Of a DNA stretch of 64,000 nt, positions 1 to 10,229 are shown in pieces. The stretch comes from Acanthosepion esculentum (lineage: Eukaryota; Mollusca; Cephalopoda; Sepiida; Sepiidae): assembly GCA_964036315.1 (NCBI GenBank), contig OZ038485.1, forward strand, positions 96,503,075 to 96,567,074. The letters run 5' to 3'. The translations under genes and the position numbers were made by a program. A model generated the notes under the pieces. It was not told where the DNA came from and made no database searches. It saw only the letters and a program-made list of their open reading frames with translations. How positions within the stretch are numbered: position 1 is the first letter of the stretch; each line of letters starts with the position of its first letter.

Positions 1-840
1 TTGGGAAAAACGTTTCATTTTCAGACGAATTTTTTAAAATTTCTTTTTAATATGGTAACTAAGAAACTGATGCACTGTAAAGTGCCCGAGGCGGTGGCTA
101 ACATCTCTACCAGACGTATCAGTTGACAATTGGATTCATTTCAGGCTCAGAAGGGCATAAAAAAAAAAATTAAGAATGACGTATAAACACGTCTGTAGCT
201 GTTTTTTGAACGTTACGTTTTGGACGTGTTTATTCGGCCACGTCTGAAAATAGACACTTTTGGTGATATGTATATACACATGTCTACGCCGAGGAAGGGG
301 TTAAAGCAGTTAGAAATTTCAAAGCGTAAACTCCAAATTGGAGGTAACCAAAATCAAGCATGTACTAAAACTTAGCTATCTGGAAAATTGCAGATATTTT
401 TTTTATCTTGATTTTATAGTCGATAATCAATATTTTTTCTTTTCCTCTCCTAGAAATATTGATTTTTATCCAAGATCACATCCAATAAGATATCTCCGTC
501 ATGTTATCGAGATATTAACACAAAAAATTGCATTCAATTACGTTTTATTTTCAGACGAATCTTTTTTATTTGTTTTTAATATAGTTACTAAGAAACTGAT
601 GCACTTTAAAGTACCCGAGGGGTGGCTAACATCTCTACCAGACGTATCAGTTGACAACTGGATTCATTTCAGGCTCTGAAGGGCATAAAAAGAATTAAGA
701 ATGACGTATAAACACGTCTGTAGCTGGTTTTTGATCGTTACGTTTTGGACGTGTTTATTCGTCCACGTCTGAAAATATACACTTTTGGTGATACGTATAT
801 ACACGTCTACGCCAGGGAAGGGGTTATAGGCATGAATAAC
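1..840. repeat. Direct duplication of an unknown ~300-bp sequence, offset ~529 bp
   Basis: Positions 1-310 are repeated at about 530-840. Both copies contain the same stretch around ACTAAGAAACTGATGCACT (58 and 587), then a segment rich in ACGTCT/AGACGT motifs that ends in AAGGGGTTA. The copies differ by scattered substitutions and small indels. The left copy runs off the window edge. I do not recognise the family; it could be the flank of a DNA transposon or a large tandem repeat. Confidence 0.75.
338..679 (+). CDS. Unrecognised 113-codon ORF in the duplicated region
   Basis: This open frame encodes an aromatic- and Phe/Ile-rich 113-residue peptide with a central LFSDESFLFVFN stretch and a C-terminal VPEGWLTSLPDVSVDNWIHF stretch. 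The second half also exists in the first copy (1-130), where the frame is damaged by indels. I do not recognise a domain. The SDES stretch is too short to argue for a DDE transposase. It may be a remnant of a transposon protein or a chance ORF. Confidence 0.2.
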   Translation: MEVTKIKHVLKLSYLENCRYFFYLDFIVDNQYFFFSSPRNIDFYPRSHPIRYLRHVIEILTQKIAFNYVLFSDESFLFVFNIVTKKLMHFKVPEGWLTSLPDVSVDNWIHFRL

Positions 841-859
841 ACTTTTCCTCTCAGTAACA

Positions 860-1600
860 CTCACTCTTGACCAATTTCTGCAGTAAAATAATTTCCCAGT
901 CTCGCCTCAGAATAAAATTATTTACAAATCTTTCACATCGTAAGAGCATCTTGTTAACTTTCAAGTATACTTTATCCCCCTCTGCACCCCCTATTTTACC
1001 CTTTAATATTTCGGAGAATAGATGAGTACATGCCTTACCTAAAATGCATTAATGCAAAGTGAACTCAAGATCATCAGTCGGAATTTTAACCCGTCCTCCC
1101 GATTCTATTTTTCTTGTCGGTAACCATTACGGCATACGTAAACTGTTATACAGGTGTATGCAGATAAATATCCGCGGAGTTGAAAACTTACCTGAATACG
1201 GTAGCCGCCTTGTATTCCACCTGCTTGCTGCTTATCAAATCTCGACAACACTATTTATTCTGACCCTGTGTTCATATTACACGCACTCTATGGTTGAGAG
1301 GAAGCAAGCATAAATTCCTTTACTCGAACATCGTGTACATTGACTTTCGGATTAAATTTCCCAGAAAACAACACATAAACGTTTGTTGTATAAACCAGGT
1401 TTTTTTTATCCTGTGATTTTTCATCCATCCACAGTTCTAATCAACAGCACCTGGCTTGAGTGATGATGATTTGGTGGTAGATTCACACCTGGTAGAGTAG
1501 GAAGCGATCAAATTGTAAGAAAATAGAAGGCAAGGTGCTCCTGTGAAACAAATAACGGACTATTGTCTGTAACAAAACAGAATAAAAGGTACTATCAGAA
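860..1600. other. Unassigned sequence
   Basis: No recognisable element. An 84-codon open frame at 1059-1313 (+) has ordinary composition but no domain I can name, and no supporting splice or promoter context. Confidence 0.4.
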
Positions 1601-1624
1601 AACAAGATGAAAGAGCTAAAATAA

Positions 1625-1810
1625 TACACTATTTACATTATTCGGACTATTGTCCTCATCTTTATCGCCATATTTATCACAACGTTTTGGCCGTTGTACG
1701 CCCCGGCCTTCTTCAGGTGGTTGGAATGTCGAACTGAACCCTTTATTTCGATCACTGGGGTAGACTGTTCTAGTTCCACGTGCCATGTCTAATGGATGTC
1801 AGTTATCAGT
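1625..1810 (-). mobile_element. DEDN-family element, left arm of an inverted pair
   Basis: On the minus strand this matches the arm at 1985-2200 closely: ATGGCACGTGGAACTAGAAC, a CCCCAGTGA(T/G)CGAAATAAAGGGTTC segment, then GAAGAAGGCC, ACAACGGCC and AAAACGTTGTGATAAATA. Further copies are at 4.5, 18.1, 18.4, 24.6, 24.7 and 28.1 kb. The translated consensus includes GDKDEDNSPNN, used here as a label. Family identity is not established; the layout is compatible with non-autonomous Penelope-like pseudo-LTRs. Confidence 0.7.
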
Positions 1811-1984
1811 TATCTCCTGTTAATTTCCCTCTCCAAGATCTCCTCCGCCTTAACCAGGACACATGGCACAGTGGATAAAGGCGTTAGTTAGATCCAGTGA
1901 CAGTACCCAAAGATTTGTGAGTTCAATACCTTGTTAAGGTGGTGGAGAACTTGGAGACGGGAATTAACAGGAGATAACTGATAA

Positions 1985-2205
1985 CTGACATCCATTAAAA
2001 CATGGCAAGTGGAACTAGAACAGTCTACCCCAGTGAGCGAAATAAAGGGTTCAGTTCGACATTCCAACCACATGAAGAAGGCCGGAGCGTACAACGGCCG
2101 AAACGTTGTGATAAATATGGCGACAAAGATGAGGACAATAGTCCGAATAATATAAATAGTGTACGTGATACCTCATCTCAGAAATATAAACAGCTAAAAT
2201 AATAT
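1985..2205 (+). mobile_element. DEDN-family element, right arm of an inverted pair
   Basis: Plus-strand copy, palindromic to 1625-1810. It carries GGCCGGAGCGTACAACGGCC followed by GAAACG, which would form a GC-rich stem-loop, but the upstream CTGATGA of other copies is CATGAAGA here. A 66-codon frame (2002-2202) reads through it and is conserved between copies only at the level the DNA is. The spacer between the arms (1810-1985) holds the ends of both arms. Confidence 0.7.
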
Positions 2206-2289
2206 GTGAAAAAACAGAAGGCGAGTTACTAATGAAAAACAATAAAAACGGACGAACTATTAACAGCAAGAAACCAGAAGGTTCGGGGA

Positions 2290-2720
2290 AAAGATTAAGG
2301 AACTAACAATTAAGTGTAACAAAGACTCAAACGTAAGAGGAGAACGGGACAAATGTACTATCAATTGCTATAGAGCAGAAGGTAACTTACCAAAGGAAAA
2401 CAAGACAAAAGGACTAAATATTAACTGTAAGAAAACAGAAAACAAGTTAATTAGTCAATAGAATTTCATACTTCAAGTGGGATGTCAAAAGTATAGAATT
2501 AAAGTACACTTTAAAAGGAACCGAAAGGCCAATCCTAAACAGGAAACAAGGGATAAATCTCTACTCCTAATCAAAGACGAGAGTGTGAACCGGCCGATAT
2601 CTACTCCTAATGAGGAGAAAAATAATTAGTGAATAGAATTTCATAGATGTATAGAGTTGAAGTAGGCTTTAGAATAAACAAGAAACAAAGACTAAACAAG
2701 GAGTGTTTCCGAGACAAATA
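2290..2720 (-). repeat. Satellite family X, minus orientation
   Basis: The reverse complement matches arrays at 13.42-13.72 kb and 46.38-47.06 kb. Shared blocks are a GAACAGGAATAGATGTTTA-like block, CCCTTGTTTCCTGTTTAGGA, and TTCTAAAGTCTACTT. Two diverged units are visible here (2455-2590 and 2590-2720). The origin is unknown. Confidence 0.6.
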
Positions 2721-3060
2721 GATTTAGTTTAAGTTATTCAATTTTCTTTACTGCAATTTATTTGTAAGACAGCTAGTGTTCCCAAAGACATTATTTCATT
2801 CTCCAACACCGCCATATGGTAGGCAAAAATTATAGGTTTATTTCCTATTGAGTGCAGAGAGAAAATGCTCAGAAAAGTTGCGGAAAAAAGGATCAATTTT
2901 TTATTTATTTTGAAATTGCTCACTGAATTTAACCGCTACCCAGTCCTCGACCGAGCTCGGTCATTTTGTTTTAAAGCGACAAGATGAATTATTCTATTCA
3001 TACGAACCAAAGATGTTGCTTATTCACAGAACGCTGCACTTTCTCGCCTTAAATGTATAC
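2720..3060. other. Unassigned sequence
   Basis: No recognisable element or repeat. The 61-codon open frame on the minus strand (2738-2923) has no recognisable domain. Confidence 0.4.
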
Positions 3061-3084
3061 ACGATTTCGGCATTCCAACTTGCA

Positions 3085-3835
3085 TCGAAATGATTTGGTT
3101 TGTTTTGTTTTACGGCATATCGACCACAATGGGTTATTTAATGCCGACAATTTTTATTGCTGGTAATATTTTTCTTCATAAGTGTATTGCTGGTATTTTT
3201 TCCTTCAGAAATCTATTTCTACAAATATTTTTTCTTTAAAATATATCTTTAGCAATATTTTTTCAAAAAATGCATAGCTGATAATTTTTTTTTCAAAATG
3301 TATAGCTGGTAGTATTTTTTTTTCAAAAAATGTATAGCCAGTAATATTTTTTTTTCCAAAATGTTTGGTTTGGTTTGTTTTCTTTTATTTTACGGCATAT
3401 CAACCTCAATGGGTTATTGAATGCCAACAAGATTTTTAGTGCTGGTAATTTTTTTTTTCAAAAATGTATTGCTGGTAATAATGTATTTCTGGTAATAATT
3501 TTTCTTCAAAAAATTAATTTCTGATAATAAATTTTTACAAAGTATTTCTGGTATTAAAACCTATTTTTACACTTTTATAGTGTTTTGACCCCAGTTTGGG
3601 GGGTGTTTAACTATTTACCCATAGCTAGGACCCTAACAGATGTTACCACCCCAAATAAGGGTGGACCTGGGAACACCAGCAATTAAGAGGTGGTTTCACG
3701 CCCCTTATAACCTCCTGATAAGAGGTCTTGCTTTTGGACGTAGTTTATCGTCTTACCCATGACACGGATGTAGTTTATCGTCTTACCCACCCAGGACGCG
3801 GATGTTGTTTATTGTCATACCCAGGACGGGCATCG
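3085..3835 (+). mobile_element. Dispersed element GCAT (copy 1), nested/duplicated 5' part
   Basis: Begins with the shared block ACGGCATATCGACCACAATG then GGGTTATTTAATGCC (3110-3145, repeated at 3392-3425). A degenerate tandem of ~TGTATTGCTGGTAATATTTTT follows, then a conserved 3' body (GACCCCAGTTTGGGG, GGACCCTAACAG). It ends in three units of a ~30-bp minisatellite (GTAGTTTATCGTCTTACCC, 3738-3830). Other copies lie at 7.5, 12.4, 31.2 (minus), 53.0 (minus) and 62.4 kb. No coding capacity, so probably a SINE or a LINE 3' end. Confidence 0.7.
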
Positions 3836-4131
3836 AAATACATGGAGAAAAAAGATTTTCATTCGGTAGGCAAAAAAGGCAAACGTTACTGGAAACGTAG
3901 CTTTTAAACGAAAATATGAATATAAATTCATATCTAATAATTCCTAATATAGGAAAAATCAGGATAAAATAGATTGTTAAGGACCAGTGGTAAAGCAAAC
4001 AATACTGAGACAAGAGGACACATTCATAAATAATGTAAATGCATTAGTAATGATTTTGTTAGAGAAATACGTTGTAGACCAGGAAGAAAGAAATTGTGTT
4101 TAGGATTTAATAAATCTCACATAAGTATAAG
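3835..4131. other. Unassigned sequence
   Basis: AT-rich sequence with no identifiable element between element GCAT and the 37-bp minisatellite. Confidence 0.4.
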
Positions 4132-4301
4132 GATTATATACGGGTACTGTAATATACGGATACTTAATGATTATATACGGGTACTGTAATATACGGATAC
4201 TTAATGATTATATACGGGTACTGTAATATACGGATACTTAATGATTATATACGGGTACTGTAATATAAGGATACTTAATGATTATATACGGGTATTGTAA
4301 G
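4132..4301 (+). repeat. 37-bp tandem repeat, about 4.6 copies
   Basis: Units start at 4132, 4169, 4206, 4243 and 4280, an exact 37-bp spacing. Each contains GATTATATACGGGTACTGTA and then ATATACGGATACTTAAT. The units are almost identical, so the array is young. Confidence 0.95.
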
Positions 4302-4509
4302 AATAAATCTGGAAACACCTGTTCTCTTATCAATAAATTGCAAGAAAGGAAATTGAATAATTTAAGCCACATTTTTTTAAAAAAAAAGGTGATACCAAAC
4401 ACTGTATTTCTCTTCAGTACGTGGGTGATCAAAGTTCTTCACAGCATCCTGTCTTTTGTTCTTCTGGTTAAGTTTTGACTCTTTACCAACCACTTTGCCT
4501 TTGTCTATA

Positions 4510-4850
4510 TTTCTGAGATGAGGTATTTTAATTAATTACACTATTTTCATTGTTCCGGCCATTGTCCTCATTTTCATTGCCATATTCACGACGTTACGGC
4601 CATTGTACACTCCGACCTTTTTTCAGGTGACTGGAATTTTGAACTGAACCCTTTAGAGTTGCGAGTTCCATATCTGGCTACAAATGAGGTGAACAAAAAC
4701 GTGGAATGTTGAGTTAAAGGGAAATAACTGATATTGAGACATCCGGAAGTGGCATGGCACGTGGAACTAGAACAATCTACCCCGGTGGATGAAATAAAGA
4801 GTCGTGAACATGGCAAAGGAGAGAAGGACAACAGTCTGAACAAACACTTT
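4510..4850 (-). mobile_element. DEDN-family element, diverged minus copy
   Basis: On the minus strand the order matches the other copies: ATGGCACGTGGAACTAGAAC near 4750-4775, and a GTCGGAGTGTACAATGGCCG stem region near 4580-4620, with GGACAATGGCCGGAACAATG toward 4560. The middle is rearranged relative to the 18.4-kb copy. Confidence 0.6.
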
Positions 4851-4924
4851 GTCTTTTTTTTTTGCCATCCATTCATTTAATCTCGTTTGATAGTTTACAA
4901 TTCTGTTTTACACTGCTTCTCCAT

Positions 4925-5470
4925 ATCTTCAATGTCTTGTGGCTTACGGAGATATCAGGTTGAAAGATCGGTTCTCGTGAGATAACCGATGCTAAGAACA
5001 TCGAGCCTATATAGTATCTAAATACCGCTTGGGGATACCAGGTGCTGTAGGCTTGGATATGTGGTGGTGTAGCGGATAATTGCTCGGAATTGAAAATGTA
5101 CCTTATAAGAGTACTGTAGCACAGGCACTATCACCACTTGGAGTCTTACGCGTTGGTGGCTTATGGCCATATCACGTTGAAATATTGGTTCTCGTACGAT
5201 CACCAAAGTCAAGCAACAGAGTGCCTGCTCTGTACCATGATGGGTGACCTCTTTGGAATACCAGGTGCTGTAAGTTTGGCTATGCGAGTGGTGTAATGCA
5301 TAAAGGACACGGAATTGGAAATCAGAGAGCCGAGTTCGAAATCCAGTCGGGTTCGTTATATTAACTTAGGTGCAAACACCTTTAGGAAAGCTATGAATCC
5401 ACCTCGTCTCCCCGGCTATGGGTTAATTAGCAGTAATTTCTATCAGTAAACCATTATTATCAACAAAAAA
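4925..5470 (+). mobile_element. 5S-tRNA composite SINE, two 5S heads
   Basis: Two 5S rRNA-derived heads are visible. The first starts near 4930 (GGCTTACGGAGATATCAGG...GGTGCTGTAGGCTTGG); the second near 5158 (GGCTTATGGCCATATCACG...ATACCAGGTGCTGTAAG). The second is followed by a tRNA-like part (GTGGTGTAATGCATAAAGGA, then GAGTTCGAAATCC as B box) and a third conserved block (CACCTTTAGGAAAGC...CCCCGGCTATGGGTTAATTAG). The 5S internal control region would supply pol III initiation. The layout resembles 5S-tRNA SINEs known in other animals. Confidence 0.8.
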
Positions 5471-5554
5471 TTCTTACAATCTGAAAATATTTTTTCGTTT
5501 TTAATAACCTGTAAAAGATTGATAAGCCGAAAAAAAAATCAAAGCAATCAATCA

Positions 5555-5640
5555 AATCTGTCCTGTTAGTGTTAAATTCTTCAGGCCTCCTTTCCTCATT
5601 ACATGTCGATGAAATGTCAACAGATTTCCTGCAGATTGAG
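5555..5640 (-). mobile_element. RTE-type LINE scrap
   Basis: The short block AATCTGTCCTGTTAGTGTTA then CCTCATTACATG recurs in reverse-oriented RTE fragments elsewhere in the window (8.88 kb, 38.15 kb). It is cut off by the MITE pair. Confidence 0.5.
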
Positions 5641-5695
5641 AGATAATCCGGAAAACAACAAAATAAGAGGAAAGTAGAAATAACGAAATTTAATA

Positions 5696-5918
5696 CAGTG
5701 TAACCCGGATATAAGAGAGTTGTCGGGACCGGAGAAGGAGTCTCTTATATCCGAGTTTCACTTATATCCGGGTTTCTCTTATATCCGAGTTTCTCTTATA
5801 TCCGGGTTTCTCTTATATCCGGGTTTGGTCTATTTTGTTAACATTAACACAGGCTCTAATTTGGGACCATATAAAGTCTCTCTTATATCCGGGTTTATCT
5901 TATATCCGGGTTACACTG
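5696..5918. mobile_element. Pogo/Tigger-like MITE 1
   Basis: 223 bp bounded by CAGTGTAACCCGGATATAAG and its inverted copy (CCGGGTTACACTG), with TA on both sides (5694-5695 and 5919-5920), as expected for Tc1/mariner-superfamily insertion. The interior repeats TCTTATATCCGGGTTT several times, so the TIR motif has been multiplied subterminally. No transposase is encoded. Confidence 0.85.
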
Positions 5919-5931
5919 TACTTAGTAAATA

Positions 5932-6101
5932 CAGTGTAACCCGGATATAAGAGAGTTGTCGGGGCCGGAGAAGAAGTCTCTTATATCCGGGTTTGGTCTA
6001 TTATATATACATTAACACAGGCTCTAATTTGGGACCTGATAAAATCTCTCTTATATCCGGGTTTATCTTATATCCGGGTCTCTTATATCCGGGTTATACT
6101 G
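5932..6101. mobile_element. Pogo/Tigger-like MITE 2
   Basis: 170 bp. It has the same left TIR (CAGTGTAACCCGGATATAAG) and right TIR (CCGGGTTATACTG), with TA at 5930-5931 and 6102-6103. It lies 13 bp from MITE 1 in the same orientation, and both contain ACATTAACACAGGCTCTAAT. A shorter deletion version of the same element. Confidence 0.85.
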
Positions 6102-6169
6102 TATATAATTTTCCTTTCAAGACGGGAGCGATTATGACTTATCACAACCTATGTTTTTTTTTAACACAT

Positions 6170-6510
6170 TACTAGTCTTCTTTGACCCTATTTTGTCATT
6201 AATTCACACGAACTCTTTAAGTAAGTTACTCATTCTTCCCCGTGTTTCTTTTGCCTTCAGTATGTACTGTAAATGTTAAATTCTTCAGGACCTGTTTCCC
6301 TATGATGTGTCTTTGAAATTTCACCTGTCTAGCTGTTGTTGTATGGATCCGTTCCTGTTTTGTTCTTGTTTACCTTAAGACTTCTTCGTTTACATGTTCT
6401 AGCAATGTTACACCCAGCATTCGTCGGTAGAACCATATCACTTTCGCTTCAAGTCCCTTCTTCATGTGTAAGGAGAGTGTCCACAATCACTGTCATGTAA
6501 GAGATGAGAA
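6170..6510 (-). mobile_element. RTE-type LINE 3' fragment
   Basis: In reverse complement it follows the same order as other RTE 3' ends here: a block for the GGQLHEDGW-like tail is lost, but the ATGTCTTTGAAATTTCAC-type segment, a CTGTAAATGTTAAATTCTTC segment and a TGTAAGGAGAGTGTCCAC segment are recognisable. Frames are destroyed. Confidence 0.55.
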
Positions 6511-6519
6511 TTTTTTTTT

Positions 6520-7500
6520 ATAGAAGTCCAGAACTTCTACGTTTCGAACGAGATCATGCTCTCTTTTAAGACTTGGCTTAATTCCTAAAAGCATTTTTAT
6601 GTGCCATATTTACCGCTTGCTAATTCGTTTTTCTAATGCATGATTAAAATTCTTTTGATGACTATTTTTAACAATTTATCCAAAGCATGGAAATAAAGAC
6701 GGGTTACTGAATAGTGATAGAAACTAAAAAAACATTATCTAACAAAAAGAATAGGATTCATGGAGATAAGAGATAATTGAAGCTGCATTTAAATTTTGTA
6801 GATCGTTGTTCTTTGTTTAACGGCATATCAATTCATTATTACTCATTTAATTCCGAAATTTAATTTTCATGGAAGCTTTGAAGTAATAAAAAAAATATGC
6901 TAGATGTTATTCTGCTTTCACAATTTATTACATAGTAGTTGTTACTCATCTTTTTTTTAAACATATTTTTGTGACGTATGGTGGCCGTTGATGATTAAGT
7001 ATATCTCAAGACTTCAGTGTTAAGATAAAACAGTATTTAATTACAACCGCAAATAAATACTTAACAAGAACAAAGAAGTAAAAGTCAACCAAAGATAATT
7101 AACCATTTCAGTGAATACTTTGTTAGTAATGCAGCTTGTCTTAACGTCCGGTAGATCCTAAATCAAAACTCAAATCATCGACGCACAATAATTCACACTA
7201 ATTCGACTGGATAGTTCCACTCAATAGTCACTTAATAATCACCGCAGTCAGTAGCCTGACACCGCTATTTATACACTTGGCGGAAAGCATATATTCATAA
7301 GTCCAGAGTGTCACACTCGAACCTCGGTGCTGGTAGTTCCTCATTTTCTTCCTATATGACACATATACACGTTTGTGTGGACATAATTACTTGAGGCGGT
7401 GACCTGTATTATTTATGTTGTCGTTTTGTTGAAGTTATATTTAGGAATATAGTTCGATTTAAGAAATTGTAGGATATTATATTGATTAGTATCACAAAAG
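6520..7500. other. Mostly unassigned, with an element GCAT scrap
   Basis: Around 6813-6865 there is a GTTTAACGGCATATCAATTC block followed by a TTTAATTCCGAAATTTAA block, a diverged 5' end of element GCAT. I recognise nothing in the remainder, including the more GC-balanced 7130-7380 part. Confidence 0.4.
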
Positions 7501-7507
7501 AGTTCTT

Positions 7508-7920
7508 TCATGTTGGTTGTTTTGTTTAGCGACATATCAACACCTCTTTGGATTACTTAATGTCGAAATCTAAATATTTTGAACGTAATTCTTTGCCTTC
7601 AAACACAGATAAAATGTATTGTTGGTTATTTTACTATAAATATATATTGTTCATAATTTTACTATAAATATGTATTGTTGGAAATGCCAGTACAAATATC
7701 TATGTTTGATATTTTTTATATAAAAATGTATTTTTATACTTGCATAGTATTTTATTTTTGTTTGGGTCGTTTACCATAGCTTGGACCCTAACAGGTGCTA
7801 CCGCCCCAGATCAGGGTAAATCTGGAAACTACAGAAATTAAGAGATGGTTCTACACTCCTTAACACCTCCAATCTTTCGATCAGAGGCCTTGCTGCCGGG
7901 TGTAGTCTATCGTCATACCC
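7508..7920 (+). mobile_element. Dispersed element GCAT (copy 2)
   Basis: 5' block GCGACATATCAACACCTC then GGATTACTTAATGTCG. Next come TGTATTGTTGG repeats and the 3' body (AGCTTGGACCCTAACAGGTG, TTAAGAGATGGTTCTACAC). It ends at one minisatellite-like unit (GTAGTCTATCGTCATACCC) at ~7898-7918, then directly abuts a minus-strand LINE. Confidence 0.7.
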
Positions 7921-7924
7921 ATGA

Positions 7925-8365
7925 TTTTGTAGATCGTAGTTGACTGGGAAAGAAAGTAGCTGGAAGAGTATTCCATAAACGAAAAGTGCGCGAGAAGGAA
8001 CTATTAGAATATAACATACGTTTTCATCTAGTAATTTCAGCATTAAAATAATGAGACCTAGATGCCAATCTAGTACTGAACTGAAATCCATGAAGTCGAG
8101 GCACCAAAGAAGAAAGTTCATCAGAACAATTTCCGTGAAAATATTTTTTTAAAAAAGACATGAGGGAAGTTATTTTACGGCAGCGGGAAAGTGATTGACG
8201 CCGAGATACAAGATCGAGATAGATAATATTGCAGATTCTTTTGGGGATTTTGTCCAGAATCTCTAGATACATAGCTGACGCACCAGACCAGATGTGTCAG
8301 CAATATTGGACGCTCGTATAAATAGTAGACGTATAAATCCCCAAGGCAGATACAGGTGAGAAGAA
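7925..8365 (-). mobile_element. CR1/L2-like LINE, reverse transcriptase C-terminal fragment
   Basis: The minus-strand frame (8024-8272) encodes LEILDKIPKRICNIIYLDL, a run ending KKYFHGNCSDELSSLVPRL, then STRLASRSHYF. This is the conserved tail after the RT domain of one LINE group. The same segment recurs at 10.9, 19.7, 32.8, 39.3, 42.9 and 46.1 kb. The sequence is 5'-truncated and frameshifted before the usual RTSRLWNSLP-like block, which is rewritten here. Confidence 0.75.
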
Positions 8366-8394
8366 TATCATAACATAGCTAATTATAAAGTAAC

Positions 8395-8982
8395 CTTCTG
8401 AACAGACACTTTTTCTTTATGTGTTCCGACCCCTCATGATGTAGCCGATCATGGCTCCGTACAATTTTCTGTTCTTTATAGCTCTCAATAAATTTTGTCT
8501 TGTTATTTCTCCTAATCCATTTACACAAGCTCATTTTAATAGGCACAATAGCTAATAATAAACTAGACAATTATAATAATATACTGTAATAAAAGTTATG
8601 TGACGGATAGAGGATTCGCTCTTAACGTAGATCTTATTAGGCAAAATAAGAGATTAACAACAATAACTAATAATAAAATAGAACAATTCAAACTTCTCAT
8701 TTATGTACTGTGACCCTTCAGAACGGAGGCGATCATGGCTCTCCACCATTTGTCTTTCGTAGTAATTAATAGATTTTGTCTTTTTTATTTCTCTTAAACC
8801 TTATTTCGTCATTAATTTACTCAAGCTCACTAGGTATGTTATATGTTTTCTTCCTCTGACCTTCCCGCTTTCAATCTGTCCTGTGAGTATAAAATTTTCC
8901 AAGTCTTCTTTCCTTATTATATGCCCTGTAAATTTCAACTGTTTCTTTCTCATGTTACTCATTAGTTTCCTTTTTGATTTAA
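8395..8982 (-). mobile_element. RTE-type LINE 3' end, two overlapping pieces
   Basis: Two minus-strand pieces (8395-8560 and 8690-8982) both contain the tail encoding an AMI/TMI-type motif followed by LWRA-like residues in other copies. Seen directly: GATCATGGCTC(C/T)(G/C)(T/A)..TTTCTGTTCTTTATAGCTCT with poly-CTT, and AATCTGTCCTGTGAGTATAA. The second piece stops abruptly at the Helitron-like 5' end at 8983. Confidence 0.65.
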
Positions 8983-9130
8983 TCTATATAATACTAAAAG
9001 TCTGTAATTGCGTGTGTCGTTGTGTGGTGCGTTCGTCAGTTAATATGTTTGATGCGAATAAGATAAAAAATACGAGTTCTTTATGCAGTAAGTATTTTTA
9101 TTTCAACTTTCTTCAAACAGGCAATTAAAA
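8983..9130 (+). mobile_element. Possible Helitron 5' end
   Basis: TCTATATAATACTAAAAGTC follows an A inside an interrupted RTE fragment. TCTATATAAT-type starts are common for Helitrons, which begin with TC and insert between A and T. No 3' hairpin with a CTRR end was found, so the right boundary is unknown. Confidence 0.4.
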
Positions 9131-9590
9131 AAAAAAATTTAAGTTAAAGACAGACACATAGAGATCCCGCTTTGCTGTTTCGTCCAGTTGTTTGTAGAGT
9201 AATTATTTATATTTCAGCTTTCTTTAAATATACAATATTTTAAATATTTAAAAAATATTTTTTAGCATATTTAAAAAAATATTTTCAAGTGAATATGATT
9301 TAAAAATATTTTCTTAATATGCCAAAAAATTTTTTAAAAATTAATCTGATTTAAAGTTCAAGTTTATCCCGGAAGTTCTATTCTAATTAAATGCTGTAAA
9401 CAATCAGTAAAACGTTAAACATGAACTTGTAAAGCAAACCAATGATGACACGAACGAATTGAAATATTTAACTGAATTATAATAAAATTAACTTTCGTTT
9501 CAATGGAATGTTAAAATCAACTTCAATGATTTATAACTTGAACCGTCAGTGAGCCAACGGGTCATGGGTAGTCTAGTTTTCTCTAAAGCT
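9130..9590. other. Unassigned AT-rich stretch
   Basis: Contains short repeats of AAAATATTTT near 9230-9330. It may be the interior of the Helitron-like element; nothing else is recognised. Confidence 0.4.
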
Positions 9591-9614
9591 TCATCTTCGG
9601 TCATATAATCGGTC

Positions 9615-10226
9615 TGTGATATACTCAGCCGCAGAAGTTTAAATACCTGGGAAGCGTCTTGACAGAGGACGGTAAGTACGACACTGAGATCCGTAGACGT
9701 AGTGGGATGGCCAAGGACACATTGCAAAAAGCTGAGCAGAGTATTGCGAGACAGGAGGATTTCTTTGGTAACGACGAAAAGAATACTGAGCTGTTACGTG
9801 ACATCTGTTCTTCTTTTCGGCAGCGAATGTTGGTCGATTTCCTCAAAGATGAAGAAGTGACTCAGGGCGACGGAGATGTGGTTCAACGGAAGGACGCTAA
9901 GGATATCATGGACCGAGGGTGTGAGGTCTTATAAAGGTTACAAAGAAGGAGAAGACATACTTAACATCAGAAAGAGGCAACTGAAGTTTGCGGGACACAT
10001 AATGAGAAAAGGAGGGCCTGGAGAATCTGATACTCACAGGTCGAATAGAGGGAAAGAGAGACAAGGGAAAGCAGCGCGTGACATACCTGAAGAGCTTAAG
10101 CAGGTGGATGACTGAACGTGGTCTGCGGGAGGAAGCGGAGGGAAAGAGCTTGCTGAGAGCTGCAAGGGATAGAGGGAGATGGAGAGCCATGATCACCAAC
10201 GTCCTGAAAGGGCATGGCATATAATA
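9615..10226 (+). mobile_element. RTE-type LINE, RT C-terminus and 3' end
   Basis: The plus strand reads KFKYLGSVLTEDGKYDTEIR, a highly conserved post-RT segment, across 9636-9695 with a frameshift. Further on come RKRQLKFAGHIMRKGG (9972-10018) and RWRAMITNVLKGHGI ending at about 10221 with a stop. At least two frameshifts break the chain between the tail blocks. The element is 5'-truncated, as usual for LINEs. Confidence 0.85.
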
Positions 10227-10229
10227 AGA

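Noticed and set aside
4132..4301. CRISPR or iteron array
   Set aside because: Contiguous 37-bp units with no spacers; a minisatellite.
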